The position numbers were made by a program, and so were the translations under genes. Source: an uncultured Clostridia bacterium (lineage in GTDB: Bacteria > Bacillota > Clostridia > TANB77 > CAG-508). From it: a DNA stretch of 64,000 bases. Where the stretch lies: contig CAPYID010000005.1 in NCBI GenBank assembly GCA_948739805.1, positions 1 to 64,000 of the forward strand, written 5' to 3'. Shown in pieces: positions 1-9,738 of this stretch. The stretch's first letter is position 1; each line of letters opens with the position of its first letter. The notes under the pieces were generated by a model that ran no database searches, had not been told where the DNA came from, and was given only the letters and a program-made list of their open reading frames with translations.

Positions 1-85
1 TGTAAGTATGTCAATGATGTGAAACAAACTTTTATAAAAAATTTGTAGTATTATTGAATTTATTATTGGTGCTATTGCACCAGCA

Positions 86-153
86 TTTAGAAAAGATATA
101 ATAAAATAACATTCCGCTACGCTTCATTAATGATTTTATTATACTTTTCTAAA
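86..153 (-). terminator. Long stem-loop downstream of the transposase
   Basis: TTTAGAAAAG and the following T/A-rich bases at 86-107 pair with ATTTTATTATACTTTTCTAAA at 133-153, giving a stem of about 20 bp with one bulge. It lies just after the transposase stop codon on the minus strand and probably ends its transcript. Confidence 0.6.
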
Positions 154-156
154 TTT

Positions 157-1143
157 TTATGCTACTTGTAGTTCTAGTTCTTCTCTTTTTTCTTTTGGCG
201 TTAAATATCCTAATACTGCCATTGGTATGTTGTTCGACCTCTTTAAATATGCTTTTCCTTGTTTTATTAAATCTTCTAAACTATAAAATTTTAAATAACT
301 ATAAAATCTTTCATTATCATTTCTATGACTTCTTTCTACTTTTCCATTATGCTCTGGTGTTCTCGGTCTTATCTTGTAATGATTAATTTTTTCTTCCTTC
401 AACAATTTATCCATTGGGTGCTCTTTCTTTATTTTCGCTTGATTATAGCTAAATTCTGTCCCATTATCTGTTTGTATTGTTTTGGGTTTGTATCCAAAGT
501 ATTCTATACATCTTTTTACAAAATCTACTGTATTCATTGGCGTTAGCTCTTCATACCACCATAAAAATCTTTCTCTACTTGCTTCATCTATACATGTATA
601 TTGATAGTATCTTTTTTCTTCTGGTAATTTTACTTTACATTCATTTGGCACATACTTTGCATCTATTTGCCACTTTTCTCCTATTTTCTTTGGTGTTTCA
701 TATTTTTTGTTATGCTTTTTCTTCGATGTATTCTTTATATTCATTCCTTTGTAAAACTTTATATTTAGCCTTTTCATTACTCGATACAATGATGTTATTT
801 TTCTGCTGTATCCTTTTTCTCTTTTTAGATTTGCCCATAATTCACATAATGTTATTCTTGGATTTCTTCTTACATAATTTCTTATCCATCTTATTTCTTG
901 ATTTGTATGTGATTTTGGATGTCTTGTTTTTGGCTTATGGCTTTTATCTTCAAGGCTTTCCTTTGTTCCATCATATTTCTTTACCCATCTCCATAATGAA
1001 CTTCTTGATATATGATACTTTCTGCAAGTATATTCTATATCTCCATTATTTAAATATGTTTTTACCGCATTTTCTTTTGTTTTTAAATCATGTGGTAAAT
1101 ATCTCTTGGTATTTTCTCTTTTTTGTGTTATACTATTATTCAT
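157..1143 (-). CDS. IS481/rve-type DDE transposase
   Basis: This is a transposase that would cut and join the ends of the surrounding insertion sequence. The N-terminal part is a helix-turn-helix of the IS3/IS481 type (CRKYHISRSSLWRWVKKY), followed by an integrase-core RNase-H fold. The acidic triad is visible as D in WQIDAKYV, D in QTDNGTEF and E in HNGKVERSHR, so the enzyme looks intact. I place the start at the ATG giving MNNSITQKREN. A 15-residue longer reading begins further upstream, but it would run into the inverted-repeat leader of the element. About 328 residues is normal for IS481 transposases. The gene is followed by a long hairpin at 86-153. Assignment to IS481 rather than a neighbouring rve family is inferred. 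Confidence 0.88.
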   Translation of the reverse strand: MNNSITQKRENTKRYLPHDLKTKENAVKTYLNNGDIEYTCRKYHISRSSLWRWVKKYDGTKESLEDKSHKPKTRHPKSHTNQEIRWIRNYVRRNPRITLCELWANLKREKGYSRKITSLYRVMKRLNIKFYKGMNIKNTSKKKHNKKYETPKKIGEKWQIDAKYVPNECKVKLPEEKRYYQYTCIDEASRERFLWWYEELTPMNTVDFVKRCIEYFGYKPKTIQTDNGTEFSYNQAKIKKEHPMDKLLKEEKINHYKIRPRTPEHNGKVERSHRNDNERFYSYLKFYSLEDLIKQGKAYLKRSNNIPMAVLGYLTPKEKREELELQVA

Positions 1144-1258
1144 AAGTGATTCAAGTCCTTTTGTATAATTTTGTTTTTGACAATTCAATTATACTACTTG
1201 AATCACTTTTTTGCTATATTTTTTGTTTCACATCAATTGTAACACTACAAAATTTTTC

Positions 1259-1985
1259 TTATCTCTTAATGTCTTGTTCTCTTGTAACTATATTTTTGCT
1301 CATTCTTATAATAATTATTAAAGCTATTGTCATACATAGAAAGAATATTTTTAAGTATTCTAAATTATGTGTAAATCCTATAATCAATAATATTGCATAT
1401 CCTAGCATTCTACCTATATTTAAAAATATTTCTCTAAAAATAAAGTATTCTACATTCCATTCTTTATCAAATGGTTGCTTATTAGAATAGTCAAATAAAT
1501 TTACTTCAGTAATTGAATACACTATTTTTATAAATACATAATATACAACATTATATATAATTATTGTTGTCATATTTATCGACATTAATAACAAAAGGAA
1601 ACTTGTTATTATACTAAATGAACATATCGTTAATAAGTTTTTGGATTTATATTTATTATATTTTTTTGCAAATATCATCATTTATATATCCTATATATTT
1701 TGTTCTTTCCCTTTCATTAACTAGTTCAGATTCCATCATATTAAATGGAAATCCTGTAGTTGCTACTGATACTCCATATATTATAGCCATTAGCCATACA
1801 TAATTTAATATTTCCTTTTTTAAACAAATAATTAATATAATAAATAGTGAGTTTATAAGTATTCCATCTCTATATAATACTACTTTATTCTTTCTTTTGA
1901 TCTAATTACCTACTAATAAAGCTCCTATTGTAGCACTAATCCAAACAATAATATAGTAAAAAAAATATATATCATATTATCTTGT
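1259..1985 (-). pseudogene. Decayed MFS transporter C-terminal half
   Basis: An open stretch at 1259-1681 encodes hydrophobic helices and the segment FDKEWNVEYFIFREIFLNIG, typical of the C-terminal half of clostridial major-facilitator transporters. Upstream on the same strand, in another frame, I can read WLMAIIYGVSVATTGFPFN followed by MMESELVNERERTKYIGYIND. Before that comes WISATIGALLVGN, a stop codon, then IKRKNKVVLYRDGILINSLF. The gene is therefore broken by at least one stop and two frameshifts, and its N-terminal half is missing. It directly abuts the right end of the IS element, which may have removed or disabled part of it. Substrate is unknown. Confidence 0.75.
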
Positions 1986-2089
1986 GTAAGTTTATAAAAA
2001 TATGCTGATAAGAAAGTATTTGAAAATAAGTCAAGTATATTAACTTTTCACTATTCATTATTCACTGCAACTTGTTAAAGTCGCACATT

Positions 2090-2447
2090 TGGTGGAGATG
2101 GTGAGAGTTGAACTCACGTCCAAAAGCATTTCCACATAAACTTCTTCGAGTACAGTTTGTTATCTAATTTCCCTTTGATAAAGTTAACAAACAAACTTTA
2201 TTCATCAGTATTCTCTAGATACCTACTATTTATGAGAAAATAAATAGCTTCGTTTCCCACTGGTTTGACACCTTATTTATAAACGTGGGCATTTATAATA
2301 AGATGTTACTGCTCTTAGGCAGCAAATGCTAATTCTCTATTATTATCAGCGTTTATTTTATTTTTCTACATTTTTTAGGTGGCCAAGTAGAATTCCACCA
2401 CTCGCTATTTATGCTTCTATGCAATTGTCGAAACCAAATACATCCCC
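2090..2447 (-). ncRNA. ssrA: tmRNA (ssrA), about 358 nt
   Basis: Transfer-messenger RNA rescues ribosomes stalled on broken mRNA and tags the peptide for proteolysis. The tRNA-like ends pair: 5' GGGGATG with 3' CATCTCC, followed by A and an encoded CCA. The T-arm (GTTCAACTC) is present near the 3' end, and TGGTTTCGACA lies just after the 5' acceptor strand. A tag reading frame from a GCT resume codon (2350) to TAA (2315) encodes ADNNRELAFAA, a hydrophobic AA-ended degradation tag. A consensus promoter lies just upstream. Confidence 0.95.
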
Positions 2448-2464
2448 TTGTTTTGCTCCTTTAT

Positions 2465-2493
2465 ATTATACACTATTTATATATTTTATGCAA
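2465..2493 (-). promoter_or_regulatory. Promoter of ssrA
   Basis: Reading the minus strand, TTGCAT (-35), a 17-bp spacer and TATAAT (-10) place transcription start about 10 nt before the mature tmRNA 5' end, leaving a short leader for RNase P to remove. Confidence 0.75.
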
Positions 2494-2511
2494 TTGTAAA
2501 TTCTTCTTATT

Positions 2512-2769
2512 TTACATATTTGCTAAAATTAATATTAATGTCATTCCAATATAAATAAATGCACATAATGATAATCCAACTATTCCTGTTATCATACCAG
2601 CTTTTCCTATTTTACTTCCTGTTCTTAAAGCAGATTTAACTCCAAATACAATTGCAAGAATTCCTGTTGGTAAAGCAATATACCAAAATAATACAGTGAT
2701 TATAGATATTATGCCTAATACTAGAGATGCTACATTCATAACAGATTTATTCTTATAATCTTCTTCCAT
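2512..2769 (-). CDS. DUF4190-type small membrane protein
   Basis: This 85-residue protein has a short charged N-terminus (MEEDYKNKSVMNVAS) and two hydrophobic segments. The segments are separated by a conserved-looking loop (GVKSALRTGSKIGKAGMITG), the pattern of DUF4190 proteins. No enzymatic residues are visible. It follows the beta-propeller gene by 20 bp and was probably co-transcribed with it. Role unknown; perhaps a small envelope protein. The family call rests on sequence pattern alone. Confidence 0.6.
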   Translation of the reverse strand: MEEDYKNKSVMNVASLVLGIISIITVLFWYIALPTGILAIVFGVKSALRTGSKIGKAGMITGIVGLSLCAFIYIGMTLILILANM

Positions 2770-2789
2770 ATTAAATTCTCCTTCTATAA

Positions 2790-4802
2790 TTATTTTATTT
2801 TTAATTCACTAATTAACTCTAATGTATTTATATTATTTACTTTTACAGCTGATTCTGATACTGTATATAAGTTTTCATCTATATATAATCCTCTTAATAG
2901 TTTAGAATTATTATAATATTTATATGCTGAACTATTTTTTGTTGGAGCTTGATGAGTTATAATTCCTTTTAAGTTAAATCCATTTTCAATATTTATATTA
3001 TATACAAAATAGCCTTCTGCAGTATATGATTTATTATAATTTATATACGAATTAACGATTGATGAGTAAGAATTATTTGAAGAAGCTATTTCAAAATCTT
3101 CACTATAATTGTTAACTGGAATTGCTATCAATTGTTTTTCTTTAGAAAATAGTAAAGCTTTAGGATTAGTTAAAATTGCTGAAGTTGTTCTTCTATCTCC
3201 TATTATTGTTTCTGAAATTTGAATAGGATTACTTACATCTGTTACATCGAATAATGCCATTTTCATACCTACAATTCTAGAAGTAGTTGATATTACTTTT
3301 CCACTAGAATTTCTATTAACGATTTCCTCTGTTTGCATTCCTATACCAATCAAATGATTTCCATCATATGGATGTAAATATGTACTATATCCTGGGATAT
3401 GTAATTCTCCTAATACTTTGGGCGATGTTTCATTACTCAAATCTATGACAAATAATGGATCCATAGTTTTATATGTTACTAAATATACTTTATCATTCAT
3501 AAATCTCGAAGAATACATTGTTTCTCCTTTAGCAACATATTCAGATATCCCTATTTGGTTTAAATTTTCATCAAATATAGCAACTCTAGCTCCATCATTA
3601 TCATATAAAGCAATTCTTAGATATCCATTATTTTCATCTAATGAATATTGATTTATCGTTTTTCCTTTTATTTTATTTCTTTTATCATATATTACTTTAC
3701 CTTCTTGGGTAATCTTAAATTTATAAATTTCTGTATTATATCCACTTGAGTTGTCATCATTATTATATGTAAATGCACCTATAACACCTTTTAATCCAAA
3801 TAATTCACTTATAGGTGGATCTGTATTATAATTATATTTCTGATTTAATAAATAAATATTATTCTCTGATACATAGGCATTTGATATATCAATTATATAT
3901 GAACTTACACTTATATCTCCTCTTGCATTATCTAAATCAACTGTTGAAATAATAGTTTGCTTTGTTGTTTGTATGTCCTTCAAATATTTTATATCTTCAA
4001 GTGCAATTTGCTTTTCTATATTATCTTCTTTATAGTTTCTTATAACTATATCATCTTCTTCTCTTAAATTTCCAGAGGAAATAACATATAGTACATTATT
4101 TATACATCTTGATGTATAGTAAGGCTCATATAATTCATAACTTTTTATTAATGTTGGATTAGTTTTTGTAGTTATATCATATATTCTTACAATAGTATTA
4201 TTTTTATAATTATATCTATAATATGAATTTGAAGTGCTATTACTATTTGCAGATATAACTACTAATTTATTTTTATAAAGAATCAAATCTTCTGGAATAG
4301 TACCATCACTTAATTTTATAGTAGATGCAATTTTAATTTCTTGTGGATTCATTACATCTGTTATTATTACATTATTATCAGATATCGAATATATGTAGTC
4401 TCCATCTGTTTTAGTGATATCTGCTTCATCTACATTTTCTACTTGAATATTAGTAGTTGAGTAATCTTTTGATATAGATGATTCATTTGATGAAGATGTA
4501 GCATTTTCAATTGAACTAATAAGCCCATTATTAGTTGGTAGTTCACCTATAACATCTGAAGTATTCTCAGTAATAACTTTGTAAGTAAAAAAATTATTTG
4601 TAAAAAAACTAAATGGCATAGTAATAATATTTATAAAAGTATCTTTTGCAGTTATTGTGTAACCATTGTATATTTTTGATAACTGCTTGTCAGATTTTAT
4701 TGTTTTTATTTCTTCATCATTATTAGAAAATAGTAAAAAAGACATAACACACAATAATATTATCACAATTATTGGAACAAATATTTTCAGCTTTTTGTTC
4801 AT
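2790..4802 (-). CDS. Membrane-anchored beta-propeller protein
   Basis: The 670-residue protein begins with a positively charged segment and one transmembrane helix (IFVPIIVIILLCVMSFLLF), and the rest should lie outside the membrane. The body contains repeated propeller-like strands and phrases typical of the secreted C-terminal beta-propeller family (PF09826-like): VENVDEADITKTDGDYIYSI, YLVTYKTMDPLFVIDLSNE, YLHPYDGNHLIGIGMQTEE and ALFDVTDVSNPIQISE. Members of this family have no well-defined biochemical function. Length is usual for the family. It sits between the SNF2 helicase gene and the DUF4190 gene on the same strand. Confidence 0.82.
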   Translation of the reverse strand: MNKKLKIFVPIIVIILLCVMSFLLFSNNDEEIKTIKSDKQLSKIYNGYTITAKDTFINIITMPFSFFTNNFFTYKVITENTSDVIGELPTNNGLISSIENATSSSNESSISKDYSTTNIQVENVDEADITKTDGDYIYSISDNNVIITDVMNPQEIKIASTIKLSDGTIPEDLILYKNKLVVISANSNSTSNSYYRYNYKNNTIVRIYDITTKTNPTLIKSYELYEPYYTSRCINNVLYVISSGNLREEDDIVIRNYKEDNIEKQIALEDIKYLKDIQTTKQTIISTVDLDNARGDISVSSYIIDISNAYVSENNIYLLNQKYNYNTDPPISELFGLKGVIGAFTYNNDDNSSGYNTEIYKFKITQEGKVIYDKRNKIKGKTINQYSLDENNGYLRIALYDNDGARVAIFDENLNQIGISEYVAKGETMYSSRFMNDKVYLVTYKTMDPLFVIDLSNETSPKVLGELHIPGYSTYLHPYDGNHLIGIGMQTEEIVNRNSSGKVISTTSRIVGMKMALFDVTDVSNPIQISETIIGDRRTTSAILTNPKALLFSKEKQLIAIPVNNYSEDFEIASSNNSYSSIVNSYINYNKSYTAEGYFVYNINIENGFNLKGIITHQAPTKNSSAYKYYNNSKLLRGLYIDENLYTVSESAVKVNNINTLELISELKIK

Positions 4803-4868
4803 TTTATCACCTTTTAACCCTTCTATTTTTAGACGCTTTTTCTTATGTTTTTAGTTGGTATTTTACAT

Positions 4869-7800
4869 TTATTTAAATAAATCCATTATTTCTTCTTCTG
4901 TTAGCTTGCTAATAAATGTTGCTTGTGTGTCTAATACATCATCAATTAATGCCGCTTTTCTTTGTTGTAAGTTATCTATCTTTTCTTCTATTGAGTTTTT
5001 AGTTATTAATTTATATACTTGTACATTATTTTTTTGCCCTATTCTATATGCCCTATCTGTTGCTTGATTTTCCGCTGATAAATTCCACCATGGGTCATAA
5101 TGTATTACTATATCTGCTCCTGTTAAATTAAGTCCTGTTCCTCCTGCTTTTAATGATATTAAAAACACTTTTATATCATCATTTTTATTGAATTCATCTA
5201 CCATATCTACTCTTTGGTCTGTTTTTGTTTGACCTGTTAATTTGAAATAGTTAATATTTTCTTTTTCTAATTCTCTCTCTATTATTTTAAACATTTCTGT
5301 ATATGTAGAAAATAGTAAAATTTTATGTCCTCCTGAGATTGCCTCTTTTATTAATTCTATACATTGGTTTAGCTTACTACTTTCACCTTCATAGTTTTCT
5401 AAAAATAAACTTGGATGGCAACAAATTTGTCTTAATCTTGTCAGTAGTGCTAAAATTTGTATTTGAGATTTTTTTATTCCATTTAATCCTACTACTTTTG
5501 CAACTTCTTTTTTTGTTTGTGCTAAGTGTGTTAAATATACTTTTTGTTGTTCTTCACTCATCTCATTTTTTATTACAGTTATCGTTTTTTCTGGAAGCTC
5601 TGTTAATACTTGCTTTTTTGTTCTTCTTAATATAAATGGTTCTATCATTGTTTTTAGTCTTTCTAATTGCTTTTCTTCATGGTCTTTTACTATTTTTGTT
5701 TCATAATCCCTTTTAAATTTATTATAACTGAATAAATATCCTGGCATTATATAATCAAATATTGACCAAAGTTCTGCTAGTGAATTTTCAATAGGTGTTC
5801 CTGTTAATGCAAATTTTGTTTCTGCTGATATTTCTTTTAGACTTCTTGCATTTTGAGTATTGCTATTTTTTATATATTGTGCTTCATCTGCTATCTGATA
5901 TCTGAATTTAATGTTATTTTCTAGGTAAGTATCTAAGTCTCTTTTCAATAAATCATATGATGTTACTACTAAGTCATAATCATTACATGTTTTAATTTTA
6001 TTTTTTCTTTCTTCCGCATTCCCATTTATAACTAAGGTTCTTATTCCTTCTCCAAATTTTTCAATTTCATTTTTCCAATTTAAGCTTAAAGAACTTGGAC
6101 ATACTACTAATGAAGGTTTATGTTCTTTAGAGTTATTTTTTTCTTCTTGCAATATTGTTATTATTTGTATAGTTTTTCCTAATCCCATATCATCTGCTAA
6201 AATTCCTCCAAATTTATATTTGTCTAAAATTTTTAACCATCTATATCCGGTTTCTTGATATGTTCTTAATATTTCTTTTTGTTCTTCTGGTATTTCTATA
6301 TTTTCTGGTTTTATATTTTCTTTTACAAGTTTTTCAAATGTTTCATCTTCTGATATTTGTACATCTGGAAGTTTATTTAATAGTTTGTTTAAGTATAGAC
6401 TTCTATTTACCGGTAATTTAATCTTTCCATCACTAATCGATTTTAAGTCTATGTCCATTCCTTCTGTTAAGTTATTTAAAAATTCTATATCCTCATTATG
6501 TTCTAAACTTAAGAAATTTCCATTTTTTAGTCTATAATATTTTTTCTTCATTTTATATTTGTTTAAAATTTCTTTTAGTTCTTGTTTATCAAAGTCCATA
6601 CTTGATAAGTCTATATTTAATAAGTCATTTTGTATTCTAACACCTACAGAAATTATTTTAGGTTGTCTTATTTCATTTTTCTTAAATGCTTCTGTAACAA
6701 GTACTTCGAATTTTTCCATGTATTCATTTAATGAATCTACTAAAAAATTATATATTCTATCATCATCATGCATTATAAATGCTTTGTCTTCATTAGATTC
6801 GTAAAATCCATCTTGCTTAATTCTTCTTAATACCTCTTCTTCTTTGTAAAAGTCTCTAGGTATGTTTGGAATATTTTTATTATCCAAAGGATTAAATTCT
6901 GTAGCTCCATAACAAAATTTCGGACTTAGTACTACATTATCTCCAGAGTCTATATCTAATAATACTTTTACTCCTAATTTTTTAGGAATGTATGATTCTA
7001 TTTCATCTTTCGGCATATCATCTACATCTACTATGTCCTTGACTTTTGGTAATACTTTGTTTATAAATTGTAATAGATGTGTTTTGTCAAATTTATATTC
7101 TTCTACATCTGATTGGTTATAAACTTCTATTATTTTTATTAGATTAGAGTTTTTATATCTATCTAATTTATATATTGAATTATCTTTTAAAATATAAACA
7201 TATTTTATCCCCTTTACCATTAATAATTTTTCAAAATTAGCAGATAATTTATATTCATCTTCTTCTATTTTTTCAATTTTAAATTTAAAATCTGGTTTTT
7301 TATTTGTTAATTTAAAAACTATTTTTTCTTTATTATATTCTATTGCATATTCTTCTTCATCATTAAATATATTAAAGAAATCATCTGCTGCACTACCTGA
7401 TAATTCTATTCTACTTTTTGCAATTTGACCTTTTGAATAATAGTATCTACTTTGTTTTAATACATTGTTTGCATATTGTATTGTTTCTGCATATTTTAAT
7501 ATATAGTCAAGAAAAACTTTTGCTTTTGGAGAAAATGCTTCTTCACAATGAACAAAGCTTAATTTACTACCATAGTACAAACTTTCTCTATTTATATATG
7601 CATCATAAAATTTTGTTAAATCTTTTATTTTATATAATTGCTTTTCTCCAATTTTAAAGTCTAATACTAATCCTAATGGATATCCATCATATTTTAATTC
7701 TGGAATAATTTTTATACTACTATTGGGAATATAAATTGCTTCTTTGTTTTCTTCAATGTATGTGTCTTCTTCAGTATCTTCAAAATTATTTATAAAATTA

Positions 7801-8177
7801 TTAAATTCTTCATGTGCGTCTTCTTTTTTCTTTATTTTTATAGCTTCTATAGCCTGTGTTTCATATCTATCATCTTGATAAAACTTTATAATACAAGCAA
7901 GAGTATGTGCACATATATGTGAAGAATAATAATTACATTGGCAATGGTATGTATCTATATCTCCATTTAAAATATCTATAGTAAAATTTACATTTACACT
8001 TCTATATGTACGTTTTTCTATAACATTTGCATAAACATATATATATTCATAATTCCACCCTATCTGAAATTTTTCTATTACTACATTGTCATTTTTTAAA
8101 ATATTATTTGCTTTTTTATTTGTATCTTTTCCTGCTTCTTTTAATAATCTTTGTAGATTTTTCTCTTTTATTAACAT
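4869..8177 (-). CDS. SWIM zinc-finger SNF2-family helicase
   Basis: This 1102-residue DNA-dependent ATPase resembles bacterial SNF2/RapA-like helicases, thought to remodel protein-DNA or polymerase-DNA complexes. Near residues 75-95 is a SWIM zinc finger (CQCNYYSSHICAH). A long middle region corresponds to the bacterial SNF2-associated domain. The helicase core fills the last 450 residues: motif I ADDMGLGKTIQ, motif II DEAQ, motif III ALTGTPIENS, then the second RecA lobe with LISLKAGGTGLNLTGAD and DRAYRIGQ. All ATPase motifs look intact. The ATG start has a modest ribosome site. The murI gene ends 20 bp upstream, so the two may be co-transcribed. Confidence 0.93.
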   Translation of the reverse strand: MLIKEKNLQRLLKEAGKDTNKKANNILKNDNVVIEKFQIGWNYEYIYVYANVIEKRTYRSVNVNFTIDILNGDIDTYHCQCNYYSSHICAHTLACIIKFYQDDRYETQAIEAIKIKKKEDAHEEFNNFINNFEDTEEDTYIEENKEAIYIPNSSIKIIPELKYDGYPLGLVLDFKIGEKQLYKIKDLTKFYDAYINRESLYYGSKLSFVHCEEAFSPKAKVFLDYILKYAETIQYANNVLKQSRYYYSKGQIAKSRIELSGSAADDFFNIFNDEEEYAIEYNKEKIVFKLTNKKPDFKFKIEKIEEDEYKLSANFEKLLMVKGIKYVYILKDNSIYKLDRYKNSNLIKIIEVYNQSDVEEYKFDKTHLLQFINKVLPKVKDIVDVDDMPKDEIESYIPKKLGVKVLLDIDSGDNVVLSPKFCYGATEFNPLDNKNIPNIPRDFYKEEEVLRRIKQDGFYESNEDKAFIMHDDDRIYNFLVDSLNEYMEKFEVLVTEAFKKNEIRQPKIISVGVRIQNDLLNIDLSSMDFDKQELKEILNKYKMKKKYYRLKNGNFLSLEHNEDIEFLNNLTEGMDIDLKSISDGKIKLPVNRSLYLNKLLNKLPDVQISEDETFEKLVKENIKPENIEIPEEQKEILRTYQETGYRWLKILDKYKFGGILADDMGLGKTIQIITILQEEKNNSKEHKPSLVVCPSSLSLNWKNEIEKFGEGIRTLVINGNAEERKNKIKTCNDYDLVVTSYDLLKRDLDTYLENNIKFRYQIADEAQYIKNSNTQNARSLKEISAETKFALTGTPIENSLAELWSIFDYIMPGYLFSYNKFKRDYETKIVKDHEEKQLERLKTMIEPFILRRTKKQVLTELPEKTITVIKNEMSEEQQKVYLTHLAQTKKEVAKVVGLNGIKKSQIQILALLTRLRQICCHPSLFLENYEGESSKLNQCIELIKEAISGGHKILLFSTYTEMFKIIERELEKENINYFKLTGQTKTDQRVDMVDEFNKNDDIKVFLISLKAGGTGLNLTGADIVIHYDPWWNLSAENQATDRAYRIGQKNNVQVYKLITKNSIEEKIDNLQQRKAALIDDVLDTQATFISKLTEEEIMDLFK

Positions 8178-8196
8178 TATATTTTCCCTTCTTTTA

Positions 8197-8994
8197 CTAT
8201 ATCTCCGCTTTTTCTATTTTGGTCTTTAAGTTATCTTCTAATAATCTTTCTGCTATTTCATTAAAATTATTGTCTAAATCTGTTAAAAATATTTTATATT
8301 CTTTATTACTTTCATCATTTTGTATATTATTATCTTTTATATATTTCTTTAAAAATTCTGCAACTTTTGTACCTGTGTTAATTATTTCTGTATTACTTTT
8401 TAATTCTTTTCTTATTAATTTATCAAATAAAGGGTAATGTGTACATCCTAATATTAATTTATCAATATTTTTAAAGCACTTCATGTATTCTTTTATTGTA
8501 TATTCTGCTACTTTGTTACTTATCCAACCTTGTTCTGCCATTGTTGCTAATAATGGTGCTTCTTCATTTATTATTTCGGCATTTCTCACTTCTTCTTTTA
8601 TTTTTTTCTCCCATTGTCCGCTTTTTATTGTTCCTGATGTTGCAATTACTCCTATTCTTTCTTTCTCATTATTTACATTTTCTTTTATGTATTTTACTGT
8701 TGGCTCTATTATTCCTATTATTGGAATATTAAATTCTTCTTTTAAAATTTCTAAGCTTTGGCTAGTTGCAGTTCCACATGCTATTATAATTAATTTTACA
8801 TTTTTAGATATTAAAAACTTAACACATTGTCTTGAAATCTCAATTATAGTATCTTTTGATTTTGTTCCATATGGAAATCTTTTAGTATCTCCTAAGTATA
8901 TTATCTCTTCATTTGGAAGTACTTTTTTTACTTCCTTTAAGACTGTAATTCCTCCAATTCCAGAATCGAACATACCAATTGCTCTATTATCCAT
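8197..8994 (-). CDS. murI: Glutamate racemase
   Basis: MurI interconverts L- and D-glutamate, supplying D-glutamate for peptidoglycan. The 265-residue length is normal. Visible family landmarks are MFDSGIGGITV at the N-terminus, GDTKRFPYGTKS, the first catalytic cysteine in IACGTATS and the second in LGCTHYPL. The C-terminus ends in lysine/glutamate-rich sequence without extra domains. It lies between the rdgB-like gene and the SNF2 helicase gene, all on the minus strand with gaps under 30 bp, suggesting one operon. Confidence 0.96.
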   Translation of the reverse strand: MDNRAIGMFDSGIGGITVLKEVKKVLPNEEIIYLGDTKRFPYGTKSKDTIIEISRQCVKFLISKNVKLIIIACGTATSQSLEILKEEFNIPIIGIIEPTVKYIKENVNNEKERIGVIATSGTIKSGQWEKKIKEEVRNAEIINEEAPLLATMAEQGWISNKVAEYTIKEYMKCFKNIDKLILGCTHYPLFDKLIRKELKSNTEIINTGTKVAEFLKKYIKDNNIQNDESNKEYKIFLTDLDNNFNEIAERLLEDNLKTKIEKAEI

Positions 8995-9022
8995 TTAACT
9001 ATTATCCTTTCTTAAGATAGTC

Positions 9023-9625
9023 TTAATTCTTAATCTTATCTACTAATTCTAACCATGCCTTATCTCTATGTGTTAAACCTAATTCTTCTTCTGTTAAGTC
9101 ATTTATAACTCTATCTAAGCCATCTGGTTTTAATATTGGTCCATATGTTAATTTTCCCATTGTGCCTGGAGTTCTTACAATTTTTCCTCTTGTTTCTCCT
9201 CTACAAGATACTACCTCTCCATTTTTTAAAATTGCAGTTAATACACATGCAAATGTTGCTCCTCTTTTTTCGTCTGGTATATCTTTTAATTCTGTTAGTA
9301 ACTTATTTATACATTCTATTTGTGGTGCATGGTTTCCTGCATATCTTGCAGTATGTACACCTGGTCTTCCATCTAAAGCATCAACAAAAAGCCCTGCATC
9401 ATCTGTAACTATTATTTCATTTATATTGTTCTTATTACAGAATTCTTTTATGGCTTTTGCTTTAATTAAAGAATTTTCTTCTATTGTTTCTCCATTTTCT
9501 ATTATTTCTTCGTTAAATCCTATGTCTTTTAATGAAATAAATTCCATATCCATTTTTTTGTATTCCATAAATCCTTTGACTTGGTCTATTTTTCCTTGGT
9601 TTGTTGTTCCAAATATTACTTTCAT
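9023..9625 (-). CDS. rdgB: RdgB/HAM1 XTP/dITP diphosphatase
   Basis: This enzyme hydrolyses non-canonical purine nucleotides (ITP, dITP, XTP) to monophosphates and keeps them out of nucleic acids. The 200-residue protein begins MKVIFGTTNQGKIDQVKGF, containing the T/SxNxxK nucleotide-binding motif. It has the catalytic acidic segment VTDDAGLFVDALDGRPGVHT and a C-terminal LTHRDKA, all characteristic of the family. The stretch usually reading SYDPIF is GKLTYGPILKPDG here, a divergent but recognisable form. It is the first gene of a short minus-strand run with murI. Confidence 0.92.
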   Translation of the reverse strand: MKVIFGTTNQGKIDQVKGFMEYKKMDMEFISLKDIGFNEEIIENGETIEENSLIKAKAIKEFCNKNNINEIIVTDDAGLFVDALDGRPGVHTARYAGNHAPQIECINKLLTELKDIPDEKRGATFACVLTAILKNGEVVSCRGETRGKIVRTPGTMGKLTYGPILKPDGLDRVINDLTEEELGLTHRDKAWLELVDKIKN

Positions 9626-9700
9626 TTTTTCTTCCCTTTCTTATTCATTAAGTAAATATTTTATCATAAATATTGAGTTTAGGCAATATGTTTATTAGTA

Positions 9701-9736
9701 AAAAACAGAGACATGTTTTCTTCGTCTCTGTTTTTT
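9701..9736 (-). terminator. Bidirectional terminator after topB
   Basis: AACAGAGAC and GTCTCTGTT form a 9-bp stem with a run of T on each side (A-run at 9701 and T-run at 9730), between the topB stop codon and rdgB. Confidence 0.85.
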
Positions 9737-9738
9737 CA

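Larger units (their letters stand above)
1..1249 (-). mobile_element. IS481-like insertion sequence
   Basis: The two ends form an imperfect terminal inverted repeat. The left end begins TGTAAGTATGTCAA and the right end, read on the minus strand, begins TGTAGTGTTACAATT; both continue into TGATGTGAAACAAA. A single DDE transposase gene fills the element. Because the repeat starts at base 1 of the window, the true left end could lie a few bases outside it, and a target duplication cannot be checked. An inner inverted repeat (AAGTGATTCAAGT at 1144 against ACTTGAATCACTT at 1195) flanks the transposase leader. Confidence 0.8.

Noticed and set aside
477..1145. Plus-strand 222-codon open frame inside the IS
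   Set aside because: It is the mirror of the transposase gene; the leucine/phenylalanine-rich reading is typical antisense noise.
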